A DNA stretch of 64,000 nucleotides from Sphingobacteriaceae bacterium UBA2059 (GCA_002332615.1 DDAL01000003.1:1-64000), one strand, 5' to 3'; numbered from the stretch's first letter, positions 1-6,912 are shown. The notes: generated by a model from the sequence alone, not told the origin. A program made the numbers and translations.

Positions 1-135
1 TGGCAACACCAGGGTTATGCTTGATCAGTGGCAGGGAAGCGGGCGTGTGATCCAGGAGGAGGAATACAGTGGGTTTGGATTAAGCTATTCACGGTATGTA
101 TCGGGTGATAGAAATATGTATCTTTATAACGGCAA
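1..135 (+). repeat. RHS core direct repeat, copy 1
   Basis: The first 135 bases of the window are identical to 4044-4178. They encode the RHS segment from GNTRVMLDQWQ to the start of the GKEEQQ motif. The first difference is G136 against A4179. Perfect identity, next to flanking copies that carry frameshifts and deletions, points to recent duplication or gene conversion. The repeat may extend upstream of the window. Confidence 0.95.
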
Positions 136-826
136 GGAGGAACAACAGGTGTTAAGTAAGCAATATGATTATGGGGCCAGGTTCTATGATCCGGTCATTG
201 GAAGGTGGAATGTGGTGGATCCGCTAGCAGAATTTTATGATGATGTGTCGCCATATAACTATGCTTTAAATAATCCTGTTCGTTTTACAGACCCAGATGG
301 AATGGGAGTTGCTGACAGCGTTAAGAAGCCAGAGCCAAAGCCTATTCAATTAAAGGAAGTAAAGGTGACGGGTAAAAACCCGGCTGGAGCTATCTTAAAG
401 GCTGGCATGATGGGAGCTTTAGTAGTTTCTCAACTGGATTCACCTGTTCCTGGGCCGGGTGATGTTGTAGGCGTTGGAATTGCTGCAGGTACATTGATCT
501 CTGCAGGTGTAGCTTGGATAGGGTACGAAATATATAGTAACTATAAATCTCATACGGTCAATTCTAAAAAACATGAAAAAGGTGACAAGTTACCCACGCC
601 AGAAAGCGAACCCGGGAAATTTAATAAAAAGCGAGGTAGCCAAGGATGGGAGAATACAGAAACTGGGGAAATATATCAGAAAAGCCATACTTCTCATGGG
701 AATAAAAATAATGAAGGAACACAGTGGAAAGTTTGGCCTAAAGGAACAACTGATTTTGGACCAAATTCAAAAAAATCAGGAGAAAGAACTACCCTTGATC
801 AAAATGGTGTTGTAATTGGAAATTAA
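2..826 (+). CDS. RHS-repeat protein, 3' end, with C-terminal toxin-like tip (partial)
   Basis: This is the end of a large RHS/YD-repeat protein whose start lies before the window; the frame is already open at base 2. It shows the RHS core end signature (YLYNGKEEQQ, then YDYGARFYDPVIGRW, VVDPLAE and NPVRFTDPDG), which is where the shell closes and the variable tip begins. After it come a hydrophobic linker (about residues 125-170) and an AT-rich polar tip ending in WPKGTTDFGPNSKKSGERTT. The tip contains His, Trp, Lys and Arg residues that would suit a small nuclease-type toxin, but I do not recognise the exact family. Such proteins are normally cell-surface or secreted polymorphic toxins. The next gene begins 5 bases later and is the expected immunity gene. 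RHS identity is sure; the toxic activity is inferred from architecture. Confidence 0.85.
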   Translation, partial: GNTRVMLDQWQGSGRVIQEEEYSGFGLSYSRYVSGDRNMYLYNGKEEQQVLSKQYDYGARFYDPVIGRWNVVDPLAEFYDDVSPYNYALNNPVRFTDPDGMGVADSVKKPEPKPIQLKEVKVTGKNPAGAILKAGMMGALVVSQLDSPVPGPGDVVGVGIAAGTLISAGVAWIGYEIYSNYKSHTVNSKKHEKGDKLPTPESEPGKFNKKRGSQGWENTETGEIYQKSHTSHGNKNNEGTQWKVWPKGTTDFGPNSKKSGERTTLDQNGVVIGN

Positions 827-831
827 TAAAT

Positions 832-1182
832 ATGGAATTTGAAGAATTATATAAAACGTCTGTAGGCCTATGGCCAGATGAAATAGATATTTCTGATGGA
901 AAGGAGGAAGACAATGGAGTTTTTTTTCAAAAGTTATCTTCTGTTTGGAATGAGGTAGAAGTTAAAGCTAAATTGATGGGAGAATGGTATGATTTAATGA
1001 CTTGGGTGATTTTTAGCAATTTTCATAATATGGCAAAGATCCAACTTAAAGAAGGTAGAAAGACGATTAGAAAGACCGAAATAGAAACAGATAAAGTTAA
1101 AAATGATTTGATACAAAATCTACGGGTAGAGGGATATGAAGATATGTTGGATGACTTTAAAAAATTTAATCCCGCATATTAG
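832..1182 (+). CDS. Putative immunity protein 1 for the RHS toxin tip
   Basis: A 116-residue acidic protein without signal peptide or membrane segment, starting 5 bases after the RHS toxin stop codon and equally AT-rich. I recognise no domain. The role as cognate immunity protein is inferred from position, size and composition, as is usual for polymorphic toxin loci: an immunity protein would bind and neutralise the tip in the cytoplasm. The sequence is predicted mostly helical, with several Trp/Phe residues (WPDE, WNEVE, WYDLMTW) that could form a binding face. Confidence 0.6.
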   Translation: MEFEELYKTSVGLWPDEIDISDGKEEDNGVFFQKLSSVWNEVEVKAKLMGEWYDLMTWVIFSNFHNMAKIQLKEGRKTIRKTEIETDKVKNDLIQNLRVEGYEDMLDDFKKFNPAY

Positions 1183-1206
1183 TCCAGGGTCCCTTCATTG
1201 GGTTAA

Positions 1207-1465
1207 GTTTGTGGGAAGGAAGCAGCAGAAATATGTATCTTTATAAGGGCAAAGAGGAACAACAGATGTTATTAAGCAATATGATTACGGAGCCAGGTTC
1301 TATGATCCGGTTGATAGTGTTAAAAAGCCACCAGTTCAACTAAAAGAAGTAACAATAACTGCTCGTGTTGCAAAAGCTGCAGGTGTAATTCTTTTAGGGA
1401 CAGCAGTTAGAACCGGAACTGCATGGGGCAGCAGATCCCGAACCTGTAACTAAGCCATTATAGGC
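1207..1465 (+). pseudogene. Decayed RHS tip, cassette 2 (frameshift plus internal deletion)
   Basis: Reading GSSRNMYLYKGKEEQQ, this stretch copies the RHS core of cassette 1. After GKEEQQ the frame shifts (tttat-taagcaatatg type sequence, one base shorter than in copy 1). In the new frame it reads YDYGARFYDPV and then jumps straight to DSVKKPPVQLKEV, so the IGRW...VVDPLAE...DPDG part has been deleted. The linker PPVQLKEVTIT matches PIQLKEVKVT of copy 1, but then hits a stop near 1456. No start codon serves it. It is a displaced, silent tip that leads into the toxin-like ORF at 1466. Confidence 0.8.
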
Positions 1466-1825
1466 GTGGGGACAACGCTTTATAGCTTATATGTAATAGG
1501 GAATGAAATCTATAAGTATAATAAGGAGCATTCAGTAAATTCAGAGAAGACAGTTGATGATCTCACGGAAGATGCCAAGCATGAGAACAAGACAGGTAAT
1601 GGAACTGAGGTTTATAATAAGGAAGGTGGGTTACAGCAAGCCGAAAAGGACTTTAACGATATAGTAGTTCCAGGTTCGGCACGTCCTATTGCAAATGGAA
1701 AAGTAGGGAAAACAGCGGATGGAAAAACGGTTAATGTTAGAAATGAAAGTTCAGACGGGAGACCGACTTTAGAAGTATACAATCCTAATACTCGGCAGTC
1801 AGAAATAAAGATTAGATATAAATAG
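1466..1825 (+). CDS. Orphan RHS C-terminal toxin-like domain, cassette 2
   Basis: An ORF of 119 residues that lines up with the linker of cassette 1 (GNEIYKYNKEHSVNSEK against GYEIYSNYKSHTVNSKK) and then carries a different tip. The tip has an acidic-aromatic stretch (QQAEKDFNDI), a Gly-rich turn, then VNVRNESSDGRPTLEVYN and KIRYK at the end. Ends of the kind VRxxSSxGxPTLE...KIRY are familiar from RHS and CdiA-type nuclease tips, but I cannot name the domain. It lacks the RHS body and a secretion signal, so as it stands it is a stored or dead cassette; if translated from 1466 it would begin inside the linker. An immunity-like gene starts one base after its stop. Confidence 0.6.
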   Translation: MGTTLYSLYVIGNEIYKYNKEHSVNSEKTVDDLTEDAKHENKTGNGTEVYNKEGGLQQAEKDFNDIVVPGSARPIANGKVGKTADGKTVNVRNESSDGRPTLEVYNPNTRQSEIKIRYK

Positions 1826-1826
1826 G

Positions 1827-2204
1827 ATGGAAATTGATAATTATGAATTGTGGGAGCCAATAGCCAATCTTCCCAGTTCACCTTATTTCTTTGAATTACA
1901 TCATGCTACAGGAGAGTTGACGATTCTGTTGAAGGAATTTGATAACCCTGATAAAACTTTGAAAGTTAAGTTTACTGGCGTAATTGGATACAGTGTTGTA
2001 AATGAAGCTGGTAGGCTTAGGAGTTTAGAAAATTCTTCGCTATCGACATTTTGTAAATCAATGGATTCTGAGTTCCTTAGATGGATTAAAGAAGAAAGTG
2101 GAGGTGTATTTGATGATTTTGAATTAATGCATTATGTAATTTGTAACTCAGATAATATCATCGATGTCATTAGCGGACCTCCTGTAATTGCTGCATGGGA
2201 GTAA
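1827..2204 (+). CDS. Putative immunity protein 2
   Basis: A 125-residue soluble, acidic protein whose ATG follows the toxin-2 stop codon by one base. No signal peptide, membrane segment or recognised domain. Placement and AT-rich composition match the immunity gene of cassette 1, but the two proteins share no visible similarity, as expected if each partners a different tip. A strong hairpin terminator follows 31 bases after its stop, closing the two-cassette unit. Function is inferred from context only. Confidence 0.6.
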   Translation: MEIDNYELWEPIANLPSSPYFFELHHATGELTILLKEFDNPDKTLKVKFTGVIGYSVVNEAGRLRSLENSSLSTFCKSMDSEFLRWIKEESGGVFDDFELMHYVICNSDNIIDVISGPPVIAAWE

Positions 2205-2235
2205 CTTAGTCTTAACATCCGTTAAGAGTTAGAGC

Positions 2236-2267
2236 AAAAGCCTGGTTCTAATTGGAGCCAGGCTTTT
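2236..2267 (+). terminator. Intrinsic terminator after immunity gene 2
   Basis: AAAAGCCTGG and CCAGGCTTTT form a 10-bp stem around a 12-base loop that can extend the stem further with a G-U pair. It is followed by TTGTTGTTTTA. The gene on the other strand ends at 2274, so it could serve both directions. Confidence 0.85.
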
Positions 2268-2273
2268 GTTGTT

Positions 2274-2645
2274 TTATAGCGCAGCAGCATTCTGCTGAAA
2301 GAAACCCTTAAACTTCTTTTTAGTAAGCATGGTATCAATAATCTTAAAGACTACGGTGCGGTCTTCTTCATCGAGTTGGTTAATGAGATTAATCTGCTCA
2401 AACTTAGGCTTGTCCTCAATAGTAACATCAACGGGCTGGGCGTAAAGATGTGCCACCTGGCCAATGGTCATGCCGAAACAAGAAGCGAACCGTTCCAGCT
2501 CCTCATAGTAATGTCCCTGCTATCGTTCTCAATTTTGTTTGTAGCTGATATAAGGAATGTTTACATCAGCAGCTAACTGTTTTTGTAAAATGCCTTTCTG
2601 TTCACGAATCTTCTTAATGTTATCGCCTGAGCTAATACCATTTAT
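2274..2645 (-). pseudogene. XRE-family regulator remnant (two frameshifts)
   Basis: Minus-strand remnant of a Bacteroidota helix-turn-helix regulator of about 115 residues. The N-terminal part reads GDNIKKIREQKGILQKQLAA, a Cro/CI-type HTH, up to about 2529. It then needs one shift to read KIENDSRDITM and another (a missing G in ATG-AG-GAG) to read EELERFASCFGMTIGQV. The C-terminal part QLDEEDRTVVFKIIDTMLTKKKFK is the usual tail of these regulators and runs to the stop at 2274. No proper start codon is visible because the 5' end is joined to a transposase remnant. It is not expected to make a working repressor. Confidence 0.8.
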
Positions 2646-2795
2646 CCTGACCTTAAAAACATACAATCCAGGAATACAAAGGGATAAACTGCTTCTAATC
2701 GGATGATTGCGCCATTCCTGCACAGCTGGCAGCACACTGTCGGTAATCCTTGAGATCTCAGCTGCAGAAGTATCCATGGCGTACATTTGCACCGC
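2634..2795 (-). mobile_element. IS256-family (mutator) transposase remnant
   Basis: On the minus strand SAAEISRITDSVLPAVQEWRN is the typical IS256/mutator transposase segment before the second catalytic Asp. A neighbouring frame continues EAVYPFVFLDCMF (FLDC carries the Asp), and the first frame resumes with KVRINGI. Two frameshifts within about 60 bases and no further transposase sequence on either side show an old fragment. It abuts the XRE remnant directly. I see no terminal inverted repeats or target duplication. Confidence 0.75.
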
Positions 2796-2872
2796 ACTGC
2801 CTTTTGAAGAACTTTATTGTTACATATGTTTTACACTCAATTTTTACATATCGGCTGTTTGGGTTTATTTTG

Positions 2873-2880
2873 TAACTTTG
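2873..2880 (+). promoter_or_regulatory. Bacteroidota -7 box (TAACTTTG) upstream of the relBE-type pair
   Basis: TAACTTTG matches TAnnTTTG. It lies 106 bases before the antitoxin start; a weaker box, TATCTTTA at 2964-2971, lies closer. No well-placed TTG is seen at -33, so either could be the promoter. The bases from 2796 to 2985 hold no recognisable gene. Confidence 0.4.
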
Positions 2881-2985
2881 AAGTATCATAAATGCGTACC
2901 AGTCCGCCCAAAGGACTATAATATATCACCCTTTATAATAAACTGAATAAGAATAATAAATGTTATCTTTATGTAAGTTGTTATT

Positions 2986-3219
2986 ATGGACATTGCATTA
3001 AAATATAGAATAGTAGAAAGGATTATTCAGAGCAACGATGATACCCTGCTTTATGAAATCAAATCGTTAGTTGGTCTGTCAGAAGGTGACTTTTGGACTG
3101 AACTACCAACGGAAGTACAACAGGCTGTAAATAAAGCAAAAGCGGAGCTTGACGGGGGCGAAGGTATTCCCCATGCTCAGGTTATGGCAGAAATGAAGAG
3201 CCGTTATCTTAACCGGTAA
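2986..3219 (+). CDS. RelB/ParD-type antitoxin
   Basis: A 77-residue acidic protein of the addiction-module type found in Bacteroidota: an N-terminal helical part (ALKYRIVERIIQSNDD), then a DNA-binding/dimer region and a C-terminal tail (AKAELDGGEGIPHAQVMAEM) that would wrap the toxin. Its stop overlaps the toxin start by one base (TAATG at 3217-3221), so the pair is translationally coupled. The antitoxin should neutralise the RelE-like toxin and, with it, repress the operon. Family placement rests on sequence feel and gene order; pair identity is strong. Confidence 0.85.
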   Translation: MDIALKYRIVERIIQSNDDTLLYEIKSLVGLSEGDFWTELPTEVQQAVNKAKAELDGGEGIPHAQVMAEMKSRYLNR

Positions 3220-3512
3220 TGAGTTATACTGTTATCTGGTCTCCCATAGCCCGGCTTACCTATTATCAGATTCTAGAGTATCTGGATGAAAAGTGGACGA
3301 TAAAAGAGTTGGAAGCTTTCATTAACCGAACAGAAGAAGCCATCAATCATATTTGTGATAATCCCCTGCTTTATTCTTATTCCGAAGAAAGCGATACGCA
3401 CAGATGTGTTGTAGTAAAGCAAGTAAGCCTGTTTTACAGAATGAAAACAGAAACTATAGAGCTTTTGGTATTCTGGGACAACCGCCAGGATCCGGCTAAA
3501 CTGCTCTTATAG
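3219..3512 (+). CDS. RelE/ParE-family toxin
   Basis: A 97-residue type II toxin: N-terminal YTVIWSPIARLTYYQILEYL helix pair, central NRTEEAINHICDNPLLY, and the C-terminal strand run RCVVVKQVSLFYRMKTETIELLVFWDNRQDP typical of the RelE/ParE fold. It is intact and has its antitoxin directly upstream. RelE members cut mRNA on the ribosome and ParE members poison gyrase; the sequence does not decide between them. A 53-base scrap of a close relative lies at 6857-6912. Confidence 0.88.
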   Translation: MSYTVIWSPIARLTYYQILEYLDEKWTIKELEAFINRTEEAINHICDNPLLYSYSEESDTHRCVVVKQVSLFYRMKTETIELLVFWDNRQDPAKLLL

Positions 3513-3585
3513 TTTAACATCAAAAGGCCGTTCAGCACATTTTTATCGGATCTGAGTTATCGGACAGTATGATCAGTCAGAGGTA

Positions 3586-4469
3586 GTGCTGGTAGTGAGC
3601 CATTATTCTGCTGTTGGAGAGCTAATGGAGAAGAAGCTTCCCGGGGCAGGATTTGAGACGATCCGGTATAACTATAATGAACGCGGATGGTTAACGAGTG
3701 GACAGAGCGCACATTTCAAGTTTAGTATATCGGGAGCTTTGGGTGGCAGTTACCAGTATGAAGGATACGGTAACCAGAGGTATGATGGCCTGAGAGGACT
3801 CAGTATCGGTTATAATACAAACAATCTTCCTTCGCAGGTAAGCGGGGGGCCGTCAAAAGCCCATTACCGGTATAGCGCCCTTGGAGTGAAGGAGGGCGTG
3901 GAGGAAGGAGGTTTTGTAAAGGAGTATTTTGGCGATGTTGAGTACGGCAATGGATTGCTAAGTATTGTGCATACCGGAGAAGGTCGGGCTGTAGCCGGGC
4001 AAGGCGGGGTTTATGTCTATGAGTACTCTTTGCGAGATCATCTTGGCAACACCAGGGTTATGCTTGATCAGTGGCAGGGAAGCGGGCGTGTGATCCAGGA
4101 GGAGGAATACAGTGGGTTTGGATTAAGCTATTCACGGTATGTATCGGGTGATAGAAATATGTATCTTTATAACGGCAAAGAGGAACAACAGGTGTTATTA
4201 AGCAATATGATTATGGGGCCAGGTTCTATGATCCGGTGATAGGCCGTTTCAGCGTTGTTGACCCGTTGGCGGAAGATGCACCAGATTGGACACCATACAA
4301 TGCAATGTGGAACAATCCGATAAAGTTTGTTGACCCGGACGGAAGATGGGCAGTTGACCATATAGACGTAACGAAGAATGATGCTTATTGGCTCGTTTGT
4401 CTGGGAAATAATGGGTTAAAGTATGTTGATTCGATTTTATTTCTATACTTTTTTAAGATACTACTCTAG
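3586..4469 (+). pseudogene. RHS core and tip, cassette 3 (truncated, frameshifted)
   Basis: A 217-residue RHS segment (GELMEKKLPGAGFETIRYNY, SLRDHLGNTRVMLDQWQ, YLYNGKEEQQ) without the normal N-terminus. A one-base loss after GKEEQQV shifts the frame, so the first ORF stops at 4239. The proper frame resumes at 4236 as IGRFSVVDPLAE and NPIKFVDPDGRW and runs to 4469. Only some 30 residues follow the DPDG end of the core, so the toxin tip itself is missing or cut off. The same frameshift is present in cassette 2 at the same point. There is no sign of a working start. Confidence 0.85.
4044..4178 (+). repeat. RHS core direct repeat, copy 3
   Basis: Identical over 135 bases to positions 1-135. Similarity continues with substitutions and one indel up to the FYDPV codons near 4236. 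Confidence 0.95.
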
Positions 4470-4806
4470 TAAGCAATGGGCTAGTGAATCGATTGCGGCC
4501 TTTAGAGCCGTAACAGTAGTAGCCATTTCGCTGCTAGACCTTCTGTTTGTGTTGTTTATGGGTTTAGAACAAATGACGGGGTATTCGCTATTTAAAAATA
4601 GAGTGTTGTCAATATTGTTTGCGTGTGGGGTCTTCCTTTGTATTTACTTTTATTTTATCTCAATACGGAACAGTGATGTAGTAAGTAAGGAGTTTGAGGG
4701 GCATAGTCTGAATAAAAAAGAGAATCGTCGCCTATGTTGGGTGGTCTTTGCATTTTTATTTATTCTGCCATTAGCGCTGGCGGTGTTAAAAAAATATGCT
4801 TTTTAA
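4423..4806 (+). CDS. Small membrane protein, presumed orphan immunity protein
   Basis: A 127-residue protein with about three hydrophobic spans: residues 1-14 (weak), about 28-48 (TVVAISLLDLLFVLFMGL), about 62-80 (VLSILFACGVFLCIYFYFI) and about 108-122 (VVFAFLFILPLALAVLK). It starts inside the end of RHS cassette 3 in another frame. Small multi-span proteins in this position in Bacteroidota RHS loci are common and are thought to protect against membrane-acting tips. Here the matching tip is gone, so it would be an orphan. No family was recognised; the role is inferred from position and shape. Confidence 0.5.
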   Translation: MLIRFYFYTFLRYYSSKQWASESIAAFRAVTVVAISLLDLLFVLFMGLEQMTGYSLFKNRVLSILFACGVFLCIYFYFISIRNSDVVSKEFEGHSLNKKENRRLCWVVFAFLFILPLALAVLKKYAF

Positions 4807-4898
4807 GATACGATATAAGGATACCGCCATTGCCAATAAACGACTGAAAGAAGCTTTGAGCAATGCAATGAACATTACCATTTAAAAAAATAAAGACA

Positions 4899-5108
4899 AT
4901 GAAAGTATTAGTAGATATTCCCGACAATGAAGCGACTTTCGGAATGAAAGTGCTGAAAAGCCTTTCTTTCGTAAAGAAGGCTAAGCCTATGACTTCGGCT
5001 ACCGTTGAGCTTTGGGACGACCTGAAGGAAGCTTCCGAACAGGTACGCTTGCACAAACGGGGTAAACTAAAACTGAAAACGGCCCAAGAGCTTCTCAATG
5101 AGTTATAG
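4899..5108 (+). CDS. RelB-like antitoxin, orphaned
   Basis: A 69-residue protein starting MKVLVDIPDNEATFGMKVLK, followed by FVKKAKPM and a helical C-terminus with KLKTAQELLNEL. This is a common small antitoxin type in Bacteroidota that sits before a RelE/YafQ-type toxin. The reading frame is intact. Its partner at 5098 overlaps by 11 bases but is broken by a stop and frameshifts, so the antitoxin now stands alone. Confidence 0.75.
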   Translation: MKVLVDIPDNEATFGMKVLKSLSFVKKAKPMTSATVELWDDLKEASEQVRLHKRGKLKLKTAQELLNEL

Positions 5109-5431
5109 CATTAACCCTACCCACCGATTTGAGAAAGAACTCAAACGACTGGCGAAATAATTCCCATCACTTAAAAATGAGTTCGCTGAACTGATTGCGG
5201 GGATTATTGAAAATCCCGAACTCGGGACTTTTATCGGCAACAGTTGCTATAAAATCCGTTTGGCTATAGGTAGCAAAGGCAAGGGCAAAAGTGGTGGTGC
5301 AAGGTAATCACTTATCTGTATATTGAACGGAAACGGTTTATCTCCTTACCATTTATGACAAAGGCGAAAAAACTGACCTAAAACCCAACGAACTCAAAGA
5401 AATAATTGATAGTCTGGAACTGGATATATAA
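5098..5431 (+). pseudogene. RelE/YafQ-type toxin, inactivated
   Basis: Starting at the ATG at 5098 the frame reads MSYSINPTHRFEKELKRLAK and meets TAA at 5158-5160. It then continues FPSLKNEFAELIAGIIENPE, NSCYKIRLAIGSKGKGKSGG, and after two shifts VITYLYIERK and LTIYDKGEKTDLKPNELK to the stop at 5429-5431. These are the usual strands of a RelE/HigB/YafQ toxin (YKIR near the RNA-binding face, LTIYDKGEK near the end). One in-frame stop and two frameshifts remove activity. Confidence 0.85.
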
Positions 5432-5705
5432 AAGGTTGCAGGAGTTGGTTCAGCTCTATATGGTACTGTTTCATCTACATTAGATTATAATTCAGGTAAA
5501 ATATCAGGAGCGCATTTAACAACCAACCTCATTATGATGGGCGCTGGCTTTGGTAGACCTTTCGCGTGCCGTGAAAGTTATGCTGAATGGCAAACTGGTA
5601 TTTAATGAAATAGTCCCATTAGACAAGGGATATATGATTTCGAATTTTAAAAAATACAGAGATAAATCAGCCATATGGGTTAATCGGATTAAACTTAATA
5701 TATAG
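5432..5705 (+). other. Coding scraps between toxin remnant and inverted RHS remnant
   Basis: No intact gene. One frame from 5432 reads VAGVGSALYGTVSSTLDYNS and ...TNLIMMGAGFG, like the hydrophobic pre-toxin linker of RHS proteins. From 5556 another frame reads RAVKVMLNGKLVFNEIVPLD on to ...SAIWVNRIKLNI and a stop at 5705; this looks like the tail of an unrelated protein that I do not recognise. The two pieces abut at about 5556, so this is a junction of fragments. Confidence 0.5.
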
Positions 5706-5756
5706 CAGATGAAAGAAGTTTAAAACTCTCGATACCGTATATCAAGGGAGTGTAAC

Positions 5757-5915
5757 GCGAACTGTATTCCTCATCCTGGATCACACGACCGCTTCCCTGG
5801 CACTGATCAAGCATAACCCTGGTGTTGCCAAGATGATCTCTCAGCGAGTACTCATGGACATAACCCCCTCCTGCTCAGATACAGCCCGACCTTCTCAGGT
5901 GTGCACAATACTAAT
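5757..5915 (-). pseudogene. RHS core remnant, inverted (copy 4)
   Basis: On the minus strand this stretch reads like 3958-4113 of cassette 3: GTGCACACC-GAGAAGGTCGG, then YEYSLRDHLGNTRVMLDQ and QGSGRVIQDEEYS. It differs from cassettes 1 and 3 at many positions, so it is the oldest copy. It is in the opposite orientation and has no flanking toxin or immunity gene that I can see. Bases 5916-6106 show nothing. Confidence 0.8.
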
Positions 5916-6106
5916 CAATCAATACGGGATTGCTCGGCCGGTTACTGTTTTGCTGTAGGTTCTCACAAGGCAATAATTGAAACTGCGATTGATAATAGTA
6001 GGAAGTATATTACAGTTTTCACACCTTGATTGTTTATATGCATATAAATTAACCAATAAAGAACAGGCAATCGTCAAGAGCGAATGAATGCTATAATATA
6101 AATATT

Positions 6107-6588
6107 TTACTTAGATTTTATCAATGTTACCACCCTCTCCTGATTTAGTTTTGATCCGTTCCAAATTGTCTTTCCATTTAATCCTAATTGTGTGCAAACG
6201 TGGTTGTCTCCTCTAGATTCTATCTTACCAATTAGGGTATCTATGTTATTTCCATTGCCCCAGCGAAGGTATAATATAGAAGGGTTCGCTTTTGCATTTA
6301 AATATACTCTCAATCGATGTTTATCAAAGCTTCCTTCAGGCGATAATATGATATAGGGCTTTTTATCTGGGCCAATATCGGATTCTTTTCCTGTCGTAGC
6401 GTCAACACTTTTAACGACTGTATATCGAAAGCAATATGGCCGGCGAGATTTTTAGCTAATAAATCTTCTCCCTGTCTGCTCAATATCATAGCGTCAACAT
6501 GTGTGTCCAAAACTGTCCCCCCGCCTGTTTTTTTGCAGGAAGTAAAGGCTAGATTAAATAAAAGCATTAGGTACAAAAGATTTCTCAT
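6107..6588 (-). pseudogene. Small lipoprotein, frameshifted
   Basis: The 5' ORF (6588-6310) starts MRNLLYLMLLFNLAFTSCKK, a clear lipoprotein signal (LAFTSC) for export and anchoring. Around 6420 the frame must shift by one base to continue VDATTGKESDIG, YIILSPEGSFDKHRLRVYL and then the 3' ORF (6313-6107) ending NQERVVTLIKSK. Together they would give one protein of about 155 residues. It follows the C10 peptidase remnant by 2 bases; such peptidases often have a small exported partner next to them. No known domain was recognised. A sequencing error at one base could also explain the split. Confidence 0.6.
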
Positions 6589-6590
6589 AA

Positions 6591-6845
6591 TTAAAGTTTA
6601 ACGGATAGAACCATAGAAGGTTGCTTGAAACCATAGTAAATTACAGATTTATAATTATAAGACCGGTCACCAGGTGTGAAATTGCCAGTTTTGTAGTATT
6701 CGTCATTTTGCCCTGACCATCCCCAATTCATATGAAGCTGTGCTGTTGTGTCAGTGAAATCGTCACAATCCGTGCCGTGTTGACCTTTAATCATATACCT
6801 TCTATTCCTTACTACTTTAAACCTAATGCCATCACAAACCCCGGC
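6591..6845 (-). pseudogene. C10-family (streptopain-like) cysteine peptidase, 3' remnant
   Basis: Minus-strand fragment reading GVCDGIRFKVV, then QLHMNWGWSGQNDEYYKTGN and NYKSVIYYGFKQPS. The order (H)AWVCDG ... HMNWGWGG is the end of C10 peptidases, just after the catalytic His. The catalytic Cys, the His and the signal peptide are missing: the sequence breaks off at about 6845, where a relE scrap on the other strand begins. It cannot be an active enzyme. Family call rests on the NWGW and VCDG motifs. Confidence 0.75.
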
Positions 6846-6856
6846 CTTTATAAGGA

Positions 6857-6912
6857 AACAGAAGAAGCCATCAACCATCATTGCGATAATCACCGCTTTA
6901 TTCTTATTCTTT
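6857..6912 (+). pseudogene. relE toxin scrap, second copy
   Basis: About 53 bases match 3329-3381 inside the intact RelE-type toxin gene, with five or six substitutions and a one-base indel. The frame reads ETEEAINHHCDN against RTEEAINHICDN. It cuts into the 5' end of the C10 peptidase remnant. No antitoxin part is present. Confidence 0.75.

Noticed and set aside
2707..2946. Plus-strand frame of 79 codons
   Set aside because: It lies antisense to the transposase remnant and has no family features or promoter.
4180..4240. Programmed -1 frameshift in the RHS tip
   Set aside because: The bases at the shift (gtgttattaagc) do not form a slippery heptamer, and no pseudoknot is visible. Cassettes 2 and 3 also have other damage, so plain decay is the simpler view.
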